Assembly (NCBI GenBank): GCA_050747825.1 | Contig: JBOGJG010000382.1 | Coordinates: 1-46,831, forward strand | Direction: 5' to 3' | DNA: 46,831 bases | DNA from: JBOGJG01 sp050747825 | Lineage (GTDB): Bacteria > Acidobacteriota > UBA6911 > RPQK01 > JBOGJG01 | Shown: in pieces, positions 7,665 to 16,304 of the stretch | How positions within the stretch are numbered: position 1 is the first letter of the stretch | Layout: every line of letters begins with the position of its first letter | Notes under the pieces: model-generated | What the model saw: only the letters and a program-made list of their open reading frames with translations | Databases searched by the model: none | Told to the model about the DNA's origin: nothing | Program-made: the position numbers and the translations under genes

Positions 7665-8177
7665 ATGGAGCTCCGACACGCGACACCCGACACGCGACAC
7701 GCGACACCGGGCGCAGCCGGCTTCACGCTGCTGGAGATTATTGTGGCCCTGGCCATCCTGAGCCTCGGCCTGGGGGCGGCCATGCAGATATTTTCCGGAG
7801 GCCTGAAGAACATCCACCGCATCGACATGGCGCATCAGGCGATGAGGCATGCCGAAAATGTCATGAATGAGATGCTCAGCGATCAACACATCCGCGAACC
7901 CAGAGAGTTTTCCGATGTCCTGGATGAGAATTTCAGTTACACGGCGGCCGTGGACTACTGGGAAGAACCTGACGAGCAACTTTCGATTGACGTGGAAGAC
8001 CCCGCTGTGTACCTGCTGAGCGTGCGCGTGGATATCCACTTTACAAGCGACCCCTACGGCAAAATCTACCGGGCGGTCTCCCTAAAAACGGTGCCCACCG
8101 ATGCTTCTCGGCAGCAGCCGGGTACGCCAGGTACTCCTGCGGACGCCATCCGCCAATTGTTTGGGGGGCCGCCATGA
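7665..8177 (+). CDS. gspI: Minor pseudopilin GspI with a repeat-built leader
   Basis: 170 residues. The prepilin site is AGFTLLEIIVALAILSLGL. The start at 7665 is preferred because AGAGGA (7653-7658) sits six bases before it; an in-frame ATG at 7638 overlaps gspH. The leader between the start and the cleavage site is about 18 residues and is almost wholly encoded by five 7-base units (7674-7708), reading RHATPDTRHATPG. That is longer than usual leaders but still carries the two Arg and two His that keep it basic. GspI nucleates the minor-pseudopilin tip with GspJ and GspK. It overlaps gspJ by four bases. Confidence 0.92.
   Translation: MELRHATPDTRHATPGAAGFTLLEIIVALAILSLGLGAAMQIFSGGLKNIHRIDMAHQAMRHAENVMNEMLSDQHIREPREFSDVLDENFSYTAAVDYWEEPDEQLSIDVEDPAVYLLSVRVDIHFTSDPYGKIYRAVSLKTVPTDASRQQPGTPGTPADAIRQLFGGPP
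7674..7708 (+). repeat. Heptamer array H2 inside the gspI leader
   Basis: Five consecutive units: CGACACG, CGACACC, CGACACG, CGACACG, CGACACC. The total of 35 bases is not a multiple of three. The array codes for most of the GspI leader, and none of its three forward frames contains a stop. Gain or loss of one unit would shift the frame ahead of the prepilin cleavage site. Confidence 0.9.
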
Positions 8178-8881
8178 TAGGCGCACGAGAACGCGGATTC
8201 ACCCTCCTCGAGTTGATAATTGCTTTTACCATCATGGGGTTGATGGCGGCGATTCTTTTCGGCTCTTTTCAACTGGCCTTGAACAGTTACACCAAGAGCC
8301 AGGACCGGCTGGAGGAGGAGGCTAGAAAGCGCGCCCTGCAGGACCAGATCCTGCGGCAAGTCGGTTCCCTGTTTCCGTTGCAGCCGACGGCCTCCTTTTC
8401 GCATCCGCAGGATCCTTCGGCCGGCGGCGCGGATCCGTCCATGGAGATGGCTCCGTTTCCCCTTTTCTACGGGAGGCCGGAATCGATGACCTTTATCACT
8501 GTCGCGCCTCTGATGCTTCTGGAGCACCCGGGGCTGACCGTCGTCCGCTATGGTCTGGCTGAAGACGAGTACGGAGACCCCTACCTGGGAGCGATGGAAA
8601 CTCGATTCATGGGACTGGACAGCTTTAATGAGATGGTTGCCGTCCCGAGGGGGAAACCTTATCCGCTCATCGAGGACATCAGGGATCTGGCTTTTGAATA
8701 TTATGGCTACGATCCGCAATTGCAGGACTATGCCTGGTATGAGTCCTGGATCGGCGATGAAATGCTCTCGGCGCCCAGCGCCGTTAAGATTCACTACGAT
8801 GAAAGGCATCTGGTCATTCCGATCAATGCCGGCTTTTCAGGCCCGGCAAATAGCGGATTGCAGGGATTACTCGCCCAATGA
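8174..8881 (+). CDS. gspJ: Minor pseudopilin GspJ
   Basis: 235 residues. The prepilin motif RGFTLLELIIAFTIMGLMA begins at residue 7 after a short basic leader. The following amphipathic helix and beta-rich domain fit GspJ; PLIEDIRDLAFEYYGYD matches the family's late conserved region. It forms the pseudopilus tip complex with GspI and GspK. ATGA overlaps on both sides tie its translation to gspI and gspK. Confidence 0.93.
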   Translation: MIGARERGFTLLELIIAFTIMGLMAAILFGSFQLALNSYTKSQDRLEEEARKRALQDQILRQVGSLFPLQPTASFSHPQDPSAGGADPSMEMAPFPLFYGRPESMTFITVAPLMLLEHPGLTVVRYGLAEDEYGDPYLGAMETRFMGLDSFNEMVAVPRGKPYPLIEDIRDLAFEYYGYDPQLQDYAWYESWIGDEMLSAPSAVKIHYDERHLVIPINAGFSGPANSGLQGLLAQ

Positions 8882-9891
8882 AAAATCGCGAAATGGAGCA
8901 AAGGGCTACGAAAAAGCGCGAAAAGGGAGTCATCCTGGTCATGATCTTGTGGGTCTTACTGGCGATCAGCATGCTGGCGCTGTCCTTTTCTGCCGCAATC
9001 CGCACTGAAGTGGATGCGGCACGCAATGTGGTCGATCAGAAGCAGTCCTACTACATGGCTCGCGCGGGAATCGAGTATGCCATCTACAAAATCTTTCAGG
9101 CCAATTCAGCCTTTGGCCAGCTCGAGCAAATGCGCCAAGAAGGCATCGAGGGCATTCCGGAGGTCCTGACCGGCTCCGTTAGTTTGAGCCTCGCCCATGC
9201 TACTGCCGATGTCGAGATCATTGATGAAAGCGGGAAGCTAAACCTGAATCTGGCCCCGGATCACCTGATATGGAACTTACTTATTATGGTCGGGATCGAA
9301 CCGGCCCTGGCCGATATCATCGAGCACTCGATCCTGGACTGGCGCGATCAGGACGATTTCTACCGGGAAAACGGAGCTGAAAACGACTATTACCAGAGCC
9401 TGCCTGAGCCCTATCTGGCCAAGAACGGTCCTTTCGATGTGCCCGAGGAGCTTTTGCTGGTGCAGGGAGTCACGCCGGAAATTTATTACGGCCGCAAAGG
9501 GCTTAACGAGGCGGGCCAAAGGGTGGAGTACTACGGACTCCAGAACTACTTCACCACCTTCAGTAGTATTAATCGCATTAACGTGAATTCAGCGCCCATT
9601 CCGGTGCTGGCATCGGTCCCGACGCTGGACTACGAAATTGCGCTTCAGATCGACGCCCTTAGACAGCAGGCGCCCATTATGGAAGTCGGAGAACTCACGC
9701 ACATGATTCCGGGGATCTCAACGGAAGCATTGGCTTATCTCTCTCAGATGAGATCGAATGTGTATACTTTAGTGAGCGACGGGCATCTGAATAATTCGGA
9801 AGTGATCAGTCGCATTCGAACTGTGATCCGGCTGACCGGTGGAGGACGGCATGCCGTCCTTTATTGGAACGAGTCGAATATTGAAATGTAG
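8878..9891 (+). CDS. gspK: Minor pseudopilin GspK (tip cap)
   Basis: 337 residues. The N-terminus EKGVILVMILWVLLAISMLA is the GspK version of the prepilin motif, with no Glu at +5, as is normal for GspK. A long helix with the conserved YYMARAGIEYAIYK follows, then a large globular domain with helix-hairpin-helix-like features: INVNSAPIPVLASVP and an ILDWRDQDDFYRENGAE acidic loop typical of the family's calcium site. The last codons contain a perfect 18-base palindrome (9843-9860). The gene stops 13 bases before gspL. Confidence 0.95.
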   Translation: MKNREMEQRATKKREKGVILVMILWVLLAISMLALSFSAAIRTEVDAARNVVDQKQSYYMARAGIEYAIYKIFQANSAFGQLEQMRQEGIEGIPEVLTGSVSLSLAHATADVEIIDESGKLNLNLAPDHLIWNLLIMVGIEPALADIIEHSILDWRDQDDFYRENGAENDYYQSLPEPYLAKNGPFDVPEELLLVQGVTPEIYYGRKGLNEAGQRVEYYGLQNYFTTFSSINRINVNSAPIPVLASVPTLDYEIALQIDALRQQAPIMEVGELTHMIPGISTEALAYLSQMRSNVYTLVSDGHLNNSEVISRIRTVIRLTGGGRHAVLYWNESNIEM

Positions 9892-9904
9892 GTGAATTTG
9901 AGTG

Positions 9905-11317
9905 ATGTTGAATCTTGATTCTTCGCTGGGTATAGACATCCGGGACGGCAATTTGGTCTTGGCCACGATCGGCAAAGGCGTGCGCGAGTTTGCGCTCAAG
10001 CGCCTGACGCTTATCAGGGACTATCGGGAACTGGATCCGTCCGTGCTGGGCGATAAGGTGCGCCAGCATGTGCGCTCCAACGGATTCAATCACGAAAATG
10101 TCATCCTGGGCCTGGCTCGGGATCAGGTCATCGTTCGTTCTGTCGGATTGCCACTGGAAGCGGAAGAGAACCTGGATCAGGTCGTCCGTTTTCAAGTTGA
10201 GAAATTCGAGCCGAGCGAGCACGAACGCTCCTATTATGATTACGCTGTCCTGGACCGAAACGAGAAGGAGAAGAAGATTGTGCTGCAGGTCGTCATGGTG
10301 CGGCGAACTCTGGTTGATGAGTATCTGAACCTGTTCCGGGAGTTAAACCTTTATCCGGCGGCCATTCGATTTTCCAGTATTGGCCTGGCCCATCTGCTGA
10401 CCTTGCATGCAGATAGCTATCCTAAGAAAGAGCCGGCAGTCATTGTAGACATCAACCGCCGCTCCTTTGAGTTAATGGTGGTAGTCAACCGAAACAAGTT
10501 CTTTTCCGAGCAGGTGGCGAGGCAGCAGGAAGAGCCCACTTTTGAAGAGGTGATATCGGCATTAAACACGTTCCTGTCACGACTTGAACTGCCCGGAGAT
10601 GGACTTTCAAAGATCTATCTGTGCGGCCCTCTGGCCCCGGGGCTCCTGGAATCTTTCCAGGAGAGATTCGAGGATTGCGAACTCTTGCTCGACCGCCTCC
10701 AGTTGCGCCAGATTGAAGCGGCCCCAGGCGGCCGGGCGCTCGAGCAGCCCGGGGATAACCCCTGGGTAGCAGTCGGGCTGGGCGTCTCCGGCGTCAGCCG
10801 CCGCGCTTCCGCAGGATTCAACCTGATTCCGGAGGAGAAGAGGGTCTTTGGCCGCCGTCCAAGCCTGATTCCAACTTACGTCCTGGCAGGACTGCTGGTG
10901 ATCCTCATGATGCTGGCTCTTGCCCGCGAACAGGTCCAGCAGCAGAATCTTTTGAGCCGGGTCGAGACTCAAATCGCCGGTCTCCAGTCCCAAGTCGATC
11001 AGGCGATGAGTCTTCGCGAAGAGATCGACCAGAAAAAGGCTCAGTTAGATGAAATAAGAGACCTTCTGACGGACCGTCAGCAGATCCTGGCGCTTTTGAA
11101 GGATCTGACCGAGAGAATTCCTGAGCACAGCTATGTGTCCAATATCCAGATCCAGGGAGAGCGCGTTAATGTGAACGGCTTCTCCGATTCTGCTTCCTCT
11201 CTGGTCTCGCTGCTGCAGGATTCCAGCCAGGTCAAAAGCGTGGAGTCACGCGGCATCGCTCGCGACCCGCGAGTCAATAAAGACCGCTTTCAACTCGAAA
11301 TTATTCTCAACGAGTAG
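9905..11317 (+). CDS. gspL: Type II secretion GspL (PilM-PilN-like fusion)
   Basis: 470 residues. The N-terminal actin-like cytoplasmic domain (about 1-300) starts LGIDIRDGNLVLATI and carries a PilM-like core. A single membrane helix lies near 318-338 (LIPTYVLAGLLVILMMLALA). The C-terminal periplasmic part (about 340-470) is a coiled coil followed by a PilN/GspL ferredoxin-like domain (IPEHSYVSNIQIQGERVNVNG). GspL recruits GspE and contacts GspM. The start could be the GTG at 9902 or the ATG at 9905; AGGTGA (9890-9895) fits the latter. Confidence 0.9.
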   Translation: MLNLDSSLGIDIRDGNLVLATIGKGVREFALKRLTLIRDYRELDPSVLGDKVRQHVRSNGFNHENVILGLARDQVIVRSVGLPLEAEENLDQVVRFQVEKFEPSEHERSYYDYAVLDRNEKEKKIVLQVVMVRRTLVDEYLNLFRELNLYPAAIRFSSIGLAHLLTLHADSYPKKEPAVIVDINRRSFELMVVVNRNKFFSEQVARQQEEPTFEEVISALNTFLSRLELPGDGLSKIYLCGPLAPGLLESFQERFEDCELLLDRLQLRQIEAAPGGRALEQPGDNPWVAVGLGVSGVSRRASAGFNLIPEEKRVFGRRPSLIPTYVLAGLLVILMMLALAREQVQQQNLLSRVETQIAGLQSQVDQAMSLREEIDQKKAQLDEIRDLLTDRQQILALLKDLTERIPEHSYVSNIQIQGERVNVNGFSDSASSLVSLLQDSSQVKSVESRGIARDPRVNKDRFQLEIILNE

Positions 11318-11322
11318 CTGAT

Positions 11323-11868
11323 ATGAAAAAACTGTCCAATCGGGATAAGAAGGTTCTGAGCATTGGCGGCAGCGGCGCCGCTCTGATCATCCTCATTTTT
11401 TACGTCATTCTGCCTTTTTACGAAGGCAACGCCGAGGCCGCCGCCGAACTGGAGAACAAGCAAAGGCTGCTGCAGCGCACCCTGGAAACCCTGCGCCACG
11501 AGGATGTCTATCGGGCCCAAGTGCAACTCCTGGACGAGGCGCTGAATGAGTACCGGCAGAGACTGCTGGATGCCAGTCAGGTGGAGGTGGGAAAGAACCA
11601 ACTGGAAGGCATTGTGCGCAGCCTGGCTAACGAGCACGGCCTCAGGGTGGTCCGAACCAGCCCGCTGCCGGAACAGAAGGTCAGTGACCGTTACGCCAAG
11701 GTGTCCCTGCAGGTGCATCTGGAAGGCGGCATGTCGGAGTTGACCAATTTTCTCTATGCCGTTTCGTCTTACCCGAAAGCGCTGGTGGTAGAAGACTTCT
11801 TCCTGGCTAACTTTCGAAATCGCACCCAGCCGCGGGTAAATATTTCCGGCTACATTCGTCTTTCTTAA
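11323..11868 (+). CDS. gspM: Type II secretion GspM (PilO-like)
   Basis: 181 residues, the expected size. A short basic cytoplasmic tail (MKKLSNRDKKVL) is followed by a membrane helix (about 13-33), a coiled coil (about 38-85) and a ferredoxin-like periplasmic domain (about 95-181). The layout and position directly after gspL identify it even though sequence conservation in this family is low. It pairs with GspL to form the inner-membrane assembly platform. It begins five bases after the gspL stop. Confidence 0.85.
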   Translation: MKKLSNRDKKVLSIGGSGAALIILIFYVILPFYEGNAEAAAELENKQRLLQRTLETLRHEDVYRAQVQLLDEALNEYRQRLLDASQVEVGKNQLEGIVRSLANEHGLRVVRTSPLPEQKVSDRYAKVSLQVHLEGGMSELTNFLYAVSSYPKALVVEDFFLANFRNRTQPRVNISGYIRLS

Positions 11869-11901
11869 TGGAGTGCGCATCCTTTTAAAAGGTAAACAAT
11901 T

Positions 11902-12759
11902 ATGCGGAGCCCCCTTTTACTACTGAATATTGCCATCCTGGCGGTCCTTGTTGTTTTGGGCCAGTCGATTGTCTCCGCCTGGCAGGAGTTTGAGGAACAA
12001 AGTGTCCTTCCCCAGCGGGCAGCGACAGGCGAATCTTCCACGGAGAATGCAAATGTGGAGACCCCCACCCTCGAGCAGCCCCGGCCCTTCGCCGATTTCC
12101 TGGTAGTGGCGGAACGGAATCTGTTCTCGCCGGAACGGCGGCCTGAAGCGGAGGGAGCGGGTGAGCAGGAACAGGCGGAAGCCCCCAAGCCTCCCCCTTT
12201 GCCCGTAAAACCGGCGTTGAGCGGCATTTCGACGATCCAGGGTGAGAAAACGGCCTTCATTACGGTCTATCGAGGCAATAAGACGCAGGGCGAGTCACGC
12301 GCGGTCAAGGTGGGCGCCCTGGTGGAAGGCTACCGGGTCAGTCAGATTGGCGATTCGACGCTTGTCCTGAAGTGGAATGATTACGCAATTGAAATCAGCC
12401 GGGAGGAAGCTCCTGCGCCTCAAGGGGGAAACGCCCAGGCAGCTATCCCCGTGACCATTATCAAAGTCGGATCGGCTGCCGCCGCGGTAGAAACCATCTC
12501 CAGCGCCGAAGGCCGGGATGAGGAGGAAAGAGGACTCGAAGTTGGAGTTGTTGGAGCCCAGCCCGCCCAGGGCCTGTCTAACCGTGGAGGACTTTCTGGC
12601 GGGCAGCGAGGCGGCTTTCCTGGAGCGGCCGGCGGTCGCGGAGGGCTGAACCAGGGGCAGGGAAATCGAGGGCTAAGAGGTGGTCAGGATCTGGGTGGAC
12701 TCAATTCCGGAACCGTCGGATTTCCTAATCCGGCGCCACGCCGCCCCCCTAATCAGTGA
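11902..12759 (+). CDS. gspC: GspC-like inner-membrane clamp protein with a Gly/Arg-rich tail
   Basis: 285 residues. A membrane helix lies at about 6-26. A Pro/Glu-rich linker leads to a homology-region-like domain (about 95-165): RNLFSPERR, then PALSGISTIQGEKTAFI, VKVGALVEGYRV and STLVLKWNDYAIEI, the classical GspC HR pattern that binds GspD. Instead of a PDZ domain the C-terminus (about 205-285) is low-complexity, rich in Gly, Arg, Gln and Asn with RGG-like steps. The start follows AAAAGG (11887-11892), which lies in a 12-base palindrome CCTTTTAAAAGG. The operon position between gspM and gspD supports the call. Confidence 0.8.
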   Translation: MRSPLLLLNIAILAVLVVLGQSIVSAWQEFEEQSVLPQRAATGESSTENANVETPTLEQPRPFADFLVVAERNLFSPERRPEAEGAGEQEQAEAPKPPPLPVKPALSGISTIQGEKTAFITVYRGNKTQGESRAVKVGALVEGYRVSQIGDSTLVLKWNDYAIEISREEAPAPQGGNAQAAIPVTIIKVGSAAAAVETISSAEGRDEEERGLEVGVVGAQPAQGLSNRGGLSGGQRGGFPGAAGGRGGLNQGQGNRGLRGGQDLGGLNSGTVGFPNPAPRRPPNQ

Positions 12760-12770
12760 TTGCTTTTTTA

Positions 12771-12851
12771 AGCCACGGATTACACGGATGGACACGGATT
12801 CGGTTGGTTGTTAATCCGGGCAATCCGGTGGCTATTCCGTTGAAATCGTGG
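12771..12851. repeat. Dispersed CACGGATT repeat, copy 2, palindromic, between gspC and gspD
   Basis: AGCCACGGATTACACGG and two more CGGAT words (12771-12800) face AATCCGGGCAATCC and GGTGGCT (12813-12833) across a 12-base spacer, so most of the element can fold back on itself. A further degenerate word, ATTCCGTTG, follows, up to just before the gspD start. Related copies lie at 21196-21243 and 39106-39134. Confidence 0.7.
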
Positions 12852-12858
12852 AAAACCA

Positions 12859-15342
12859 ATGATGACAAAAATAGCAGCGATAATCCTCTTTGCACTAATC
12901 TGTCCAGCCCTCGCTTCGAGCACGAGCGTGGTGACCTTCGTCCAACTGGCCACTACTGCCAAGCGGGAAGGAACAGCTCCGGTGGTGAACCAGCTTCCGG
13001 CAACTGTGGGAGCGCCTCCGCCTCGACCCAGGCAGGAACAGCCTCAGCCTTCTTTCCTGGAAGTACCGGAGGCCGAGCCTGTTCGGGATGACGCAACTGA
13101 AGCCGGCGACGCGACCACCGAGGAGCCACAGACGACTGCTCCTCCGTCCGGGGTCAGTTCCTCGAATCGGGGAGTGAGGCTGGAACTCGATAATGCCCCT
13201 CTGCAAAGCGCGATCAGCATGATCATGCAGGAGTTGGGCTACAGCTATATCATTGATCCGGCGGTGAGCGGCACGGTCAGCCTTTTCAGTATGGGCGAGA
13301 TTCCTCGGGACAAACTCTTCGAAGTTCTGGAGCGCCTGCTGAAAATGAACGGCCAGGCTATCGTCAAGCAGGAAGGGATCTATACGATTCTTCCGATCGG
13401 CAAGAGTCCCAAGATCCCGCACAACATCTTGCGCAGCGCTCCCGAGCCCGCATCTTCCGGAGGGGCAGTCCAGGAGGCTCCGGCCGAGGCGGCCCAGCCG
13501 CAACCTGAGGCGGAGCCGGAAGCTGAGCCCGCGCCCGAGTCCGTGGTAGAGCCGGCGCCCCAGGAATCGTCAGAGCCGCAGGGATCTGTGGAAGTGGCGC
13601 CTCGCGTGCTGCAGTTGAGCGCTTCTTTCGAAGGTTCCGAGCTGGAGGACCAGCAGGGAGTGATTACCTATATTATCCCTCTAAACTATATTCCTTCCTC
13701 CGAGATGCTCACCATGATTACTCCCTTTCTTTCGGAAGGGGCGACGGTGATTGACTTCGCGTCCGGCAATATGTTGCTCGTAACCGATTTTCGCACCAAC
13801 GTCCAGCAGGCTCTTAATCTGGTCAAAGTGCTGGACACGCAATATTTTGACATTAATACCGTTGAATTGATTCCGGTCCGTTACAACAAAGCAGCCGATG
13901 TCGCCACGGATCTCGCCAAGATCTTCGCTCCTTCCGAGACCACCAGTGGCGTGCGCATTGTGGCCATTGAGCGGCTCAACAGCATTTTGGCTGTGACCCA
14001 TTCACCGGAAGTCCTTCAGGAGGTGAAGGCCTGGATGGGCAGGCTGGACGCGCCCTCCGCCAATACAAATATCAAAACGTTTGTTTACCAGGTTGAGAAT
14101 AACAGGGCTTCCAGCATTGCCGAGGTGCTGGCCCAGTTGTATCAGGATGGACGCGGGCTTCCCTCAGGTGTGGGTCCCCCAGCAGAAGGAGAAGAGCGGG
14201 CAGCCGCGCAGCGTGAGCCAGAGCAGGAGGCGGCATTCGTCCCCCCTTTCGGCCAGCAGCAGGGCGGTCTGGGGACGCTGGGACCGAGTCTTGCCAACCG
14301 CAACACTCAATCAACCATTCGGGCTGTTGTCAGCGGCAACGTGAAGATAATTGTCAATGAGTTCAACAACTCCCTGATCATCCAGGCGACAGAAGCCGAC
14401 TATAACTTTCTTCTTCAGACGATCGAGCTGTTGGATGTCCTCCCCCGCCAGGTGCTGATCGAGGCCAAGGTCTATTCGGTTGAGCTGACCGACGACCTTC
14501 GCTTTGGCGTCTCCGCCTTTTTGCAGGAGCGGGGAGCCGCGCCGCCGGCGGGAGATGGGGAGAACGGGAACGGAAATGGGGCAGCCGAGGTCGTCACTGT
14601 ACCGACTACCGGCCAGATCGCCGGGGCTGGAGCAGGACAGGGCACCTTCAGCCTGACAACCCGAGCCTTTATCGGGGCACAGCGGCAACTAGAGGCTCTG
14701 ATTACGGCCCTCCGTTCCAGGACTAATGTCGAAGTCCTGGAGGCTCCGCGACTTTTGGCAATGGATGGAATGCAGGCTCAGATCAACGTGGGAGCTGAAG
14801 TGCCTGTGACTACGGCATCCTTCGGAGATCCGCTGCGCGCGGGGGACTCGGTCAACTTTATCAACTCCATCCAATTTCGAAGCACCGGAACCACGCTGCT
14901 CATCGTGCCGCGAATAACGGCCAGCGGCATCGTGACCATGGACCTGGCCCTTGAAGTCAGTTCGGCGGCGGGGACCTCCCTCACTCCCACCATCAATCGG
15001 AATTATGTGTCAACTTCGCTCATTGTCCGCGACGGACAGACGGCTGCCATCGGAGGCATCATCAGCGATCAGCTCATCAACACCAGAGATCGAGTGCCCG
15101 TCCTGGGAGATATACCGATTCTGGGGGCGCTATTCGGGCAGACCAGCAGCGACAAGCGCAGAGCGGAGCTGATCTTCCTCATCACCCCCCATGTGATTCA
15201 AAATCTGCCTACCTCCACCGAGCTGAGGTTGGATTTCCAGCGCGCCATGCGCAGAGCCTATGGAGTGATTCGGGAGACGGAAGCGGAAGAGGAGAAGCTG
15301 ATCCGCGAGCGAAGGCAGGAGGAGCTGGAGCAGCAGAGGTAG
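12859..15342 (+). CDS. gspD: Type II secretion outer-membrane secretin GspD
   Basis: 827 residues, within the family range but swollen by acidic/Pro-rich linkers (about 50-100, 195-255, 440-475). A signal peptide occupies about 1-20. An N0-like domain (about 108-185) is followed by N1, N2 and N3 ring domains (about 265-530, including VRIVAIERLNSILAVT and VNEFNNSLIIQAT) and the secretin pore domain (about 535-795), with the C-terminal signature VPVLGDIPILGALFG and ITPHVI. It forms the outer-membrane channel. It closes the gsp operon and converges on the next gene with a 15-base gap and no clear terminator. Confidence 0.96.
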   Translation: MMTKIAAIILFALICPALASSTSVVTFVQLATTAKREGTAPVVNQLPATVGAPPPRPRQEQPQPSFLEVPEAEPVRDDATEAGDATTEEPQTTAPPSGVSSSNRGVRLELDNAPLQSAISMIMQELGYSYIIDPAVSGTVSLFSMGEIPRDKLFEVLERLLKMNGQAIVKQEGIYTILPIGKSPKIPHNILRSAPEPASSGGAVQEAPAEAAQPQPEAEPEAEPAPESVVEPAPQESSEPQGSVEVAPRVLQLSASFEGSELEDQQGVITYIIPLNYIPSSEMLTMITPFLSEGATVIDFASGNMLLVTDFRTNVQQALNLVKVLDTQYFDINTVELIPVRYNKAADVATDLAKIFAPSETTSGVRIVAIERLNSILAVTHSPEVLQEVKAWMGRLDAPSANTNIKTFVYQVENNRASSIAEVLAQLYQDGRGLPSGVGPPAEGEERAAAQREPEQEAAFVPPFGQQQGGLGTLGPSLANRNTQSTIRAVVSGNVKIIVNEFNNSLIIQATEADYNFLLQTIELLDVLPRQVLIEAKVYSVELTDDLRFGVSAFLQERGAAPPAGDGENGNGNGAAEVVTVPTTGQIAGAGAGQGTFSLTTRAFIGAQRQLEALITALRSRTNVEVLEAPRLLAMDGMQAQINVGAEVPVTTASFGDPLRAGDSVNFINSIQFRSTGTTLLIVPRITASGIVTMDLALEVSSAAGTSLTPTINRNYVSTSLIVRDGQTAAIGGIISDQLINTRDRVPVLGDIPILGALFGQTSSDKRRAELIFLITPHVIQNLPTSTELRLDFQRAMRRAYGVIRETEAEEEKLIRERRQEELEQQR

Positions 15343-15357
15343 GAAATGAAACTTGAG

Positions 15358-15780
15358 TCACTTCAAGCTTTGGGCTTGCTTGTAAACTTCGAGCGCTTCT
15401 GAAAGGCGTCCCTCTTCCTGAAAGAGTTTGCCTTTCAGCATGAGCAGGTAGAACTTATTTTGCCGCTCTTCAGTCTGTTGTAAAGTCTGGCCGACCATCT
15501 GGTGCGCAAGCGAGTATTCCCTCCGCTCCCTCAACGGCTGGCTGAGATTCCAGACCGATTGAACGACCAGCTTTTCATCGTGGCCCGAAAGATCCAGATC
15601 GAGAATCTTACTGAACTCTGGAAGGACCTGGGCATATCTTCCTTCCTGGATCAGAACCGATACGATTTCATGCTGGCTGGCAGCAAACTGTATCTGCGAG
15701 AGCCTGTCCGGCTTCTGCGCCAGAATGGCTGGAGAGGATCCCAGCAGAAACATTATAATAAGCAAGGCAAGGTGTTTCAT
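15358..15780 (-). CDS. Small secreted TPR-like protein, third gene of the second ECF unit
   Basis: 140 residues. A signal peptide (MKHLALLIIMFLLGSSPAILA) is followed by helical pairs resembling tetratricopeptide repeats, clearest at the end: KFYLLMLKGKLFQEEGRL then SEALEVYKQAQ. It overlaps the anti-sigma gene by four bases and so is the distal gene of that unit, the same position as the 186-aa secreted protein in the other ECF unit; the two proteins are not visibly similar. Function unknown; a periplasmic protein-interaction role is the modest inference. Confidence 0.75.
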   Translation of the reverse strand: MKHLALLIIMFLLGSSPAILAQKPDRLSQIQFAASQHEIVSVLIQEGRYAQVLPEFSKILDLDLSGHDEKLVVQSVWNLSQPLRERREYSLAHQMVGQTLQQTEERQNKFYLLMLKGKLFQEEGRLSEALEVYKQAQSLK

Positions 15781-16304
15781 TCCGAACTCCTGAAATCCCG
15801 AAAAGGATTAGTGGCCTTTCCGCTCTCATCCAACTCCAGAAACGGGTTCTCCGCCACAGCCCATTCAAAAGACTCGATCTCTGCCAGAATTTGCTCCTGG
15901 GCAGAGCGCTCTCTGATTTGCAGCAGGACGATGGAGGCTACGAAAACGATCATCAGCGCGGCCAGTGCGTAGCGAAGGCGGCCGCCAGATGCTGACCGCT
16001 GACCGCTGACCGCTGACCACCCAGCCTGTAGGAAGACAGCAATCCTGTCCGCGCCTGTCTTTTGTAGACCCCTTGGAGAACTTGCCTGACTGATCCTGTG
16101 TTCAATGGCCTTCCAGAGGTAAGCTGGGGGATCAACTTCGGCTTGAGTGTCCCGCACCAGAGAATTCAATTCCACCTGTTGGGAATAGAGTTCCGCACAG
16201 GCTGAACAGGTGTCGAGATGACGCCGGACCTGGTGGACCAATTCCGGTTCCAACTGGCTATCTGCCAGCGCTGAAATGTGGGGATGAAATTGCTCGCAAC
16301 TCAT
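15777..16304 (-). CDS. Anti-sigma factor (zf-HC2) with a heptamer insert before its membrane helix
   Basis: 175 residues. The N-terminal zinc anti-sigma motif HLDTCSAC (Hx3CxxC) is followed by a helix, a linker, a membrane helix (about 113-130, YALAALMIVFVASIVLL) and an acidic periplasmic tail. The linker just before the membrane helix contains AVSGQRSAS, encoded by four 7-base repeats (15991-16018). A frame shift there would remove the membrane anchor and sensor part while keeping the sigma-binding domain. It overlaps the upstream sigma gene and the downstream TPR gene by four bases each. Confidence 0.87.
   Translation of the reverse strand: MSCEQFHPHISALADSQLEPELVHQVRRHLDTCSACAELYSQQVELNSLVRDTQAEVDPPAYLWKAIEHRISQASSPRGLQKTGADRIAVFLQAGWSAVSGQRSASGGRLRYALAALMIVFVASIVLLQIRERSAQEQILAEIESFEWAVAENPFLELDESGKATNPFRDFRSSE
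15991..16018 (-). repeat. Heptamer array H3 inside the anti-sigma gene
   Basis: Four perfect units of GCTGACC on the plus strand (GGTCAGC in the coding direction). Read in the coding strand no frame has a stop; read on the opposite strand a TGA appears. The total of 28 bases is one more than a multiple of three. Confidence 0.9.

Noticed and set aside
3756..15342. Type IV pilus rather than type II secretion
   Set aside because: GspG with the DPWGREYQY motif, GspK, GspC and a GspD-type secretin with N0-N3 domains are present, and no PilT, PilQ or major pilin is seen.
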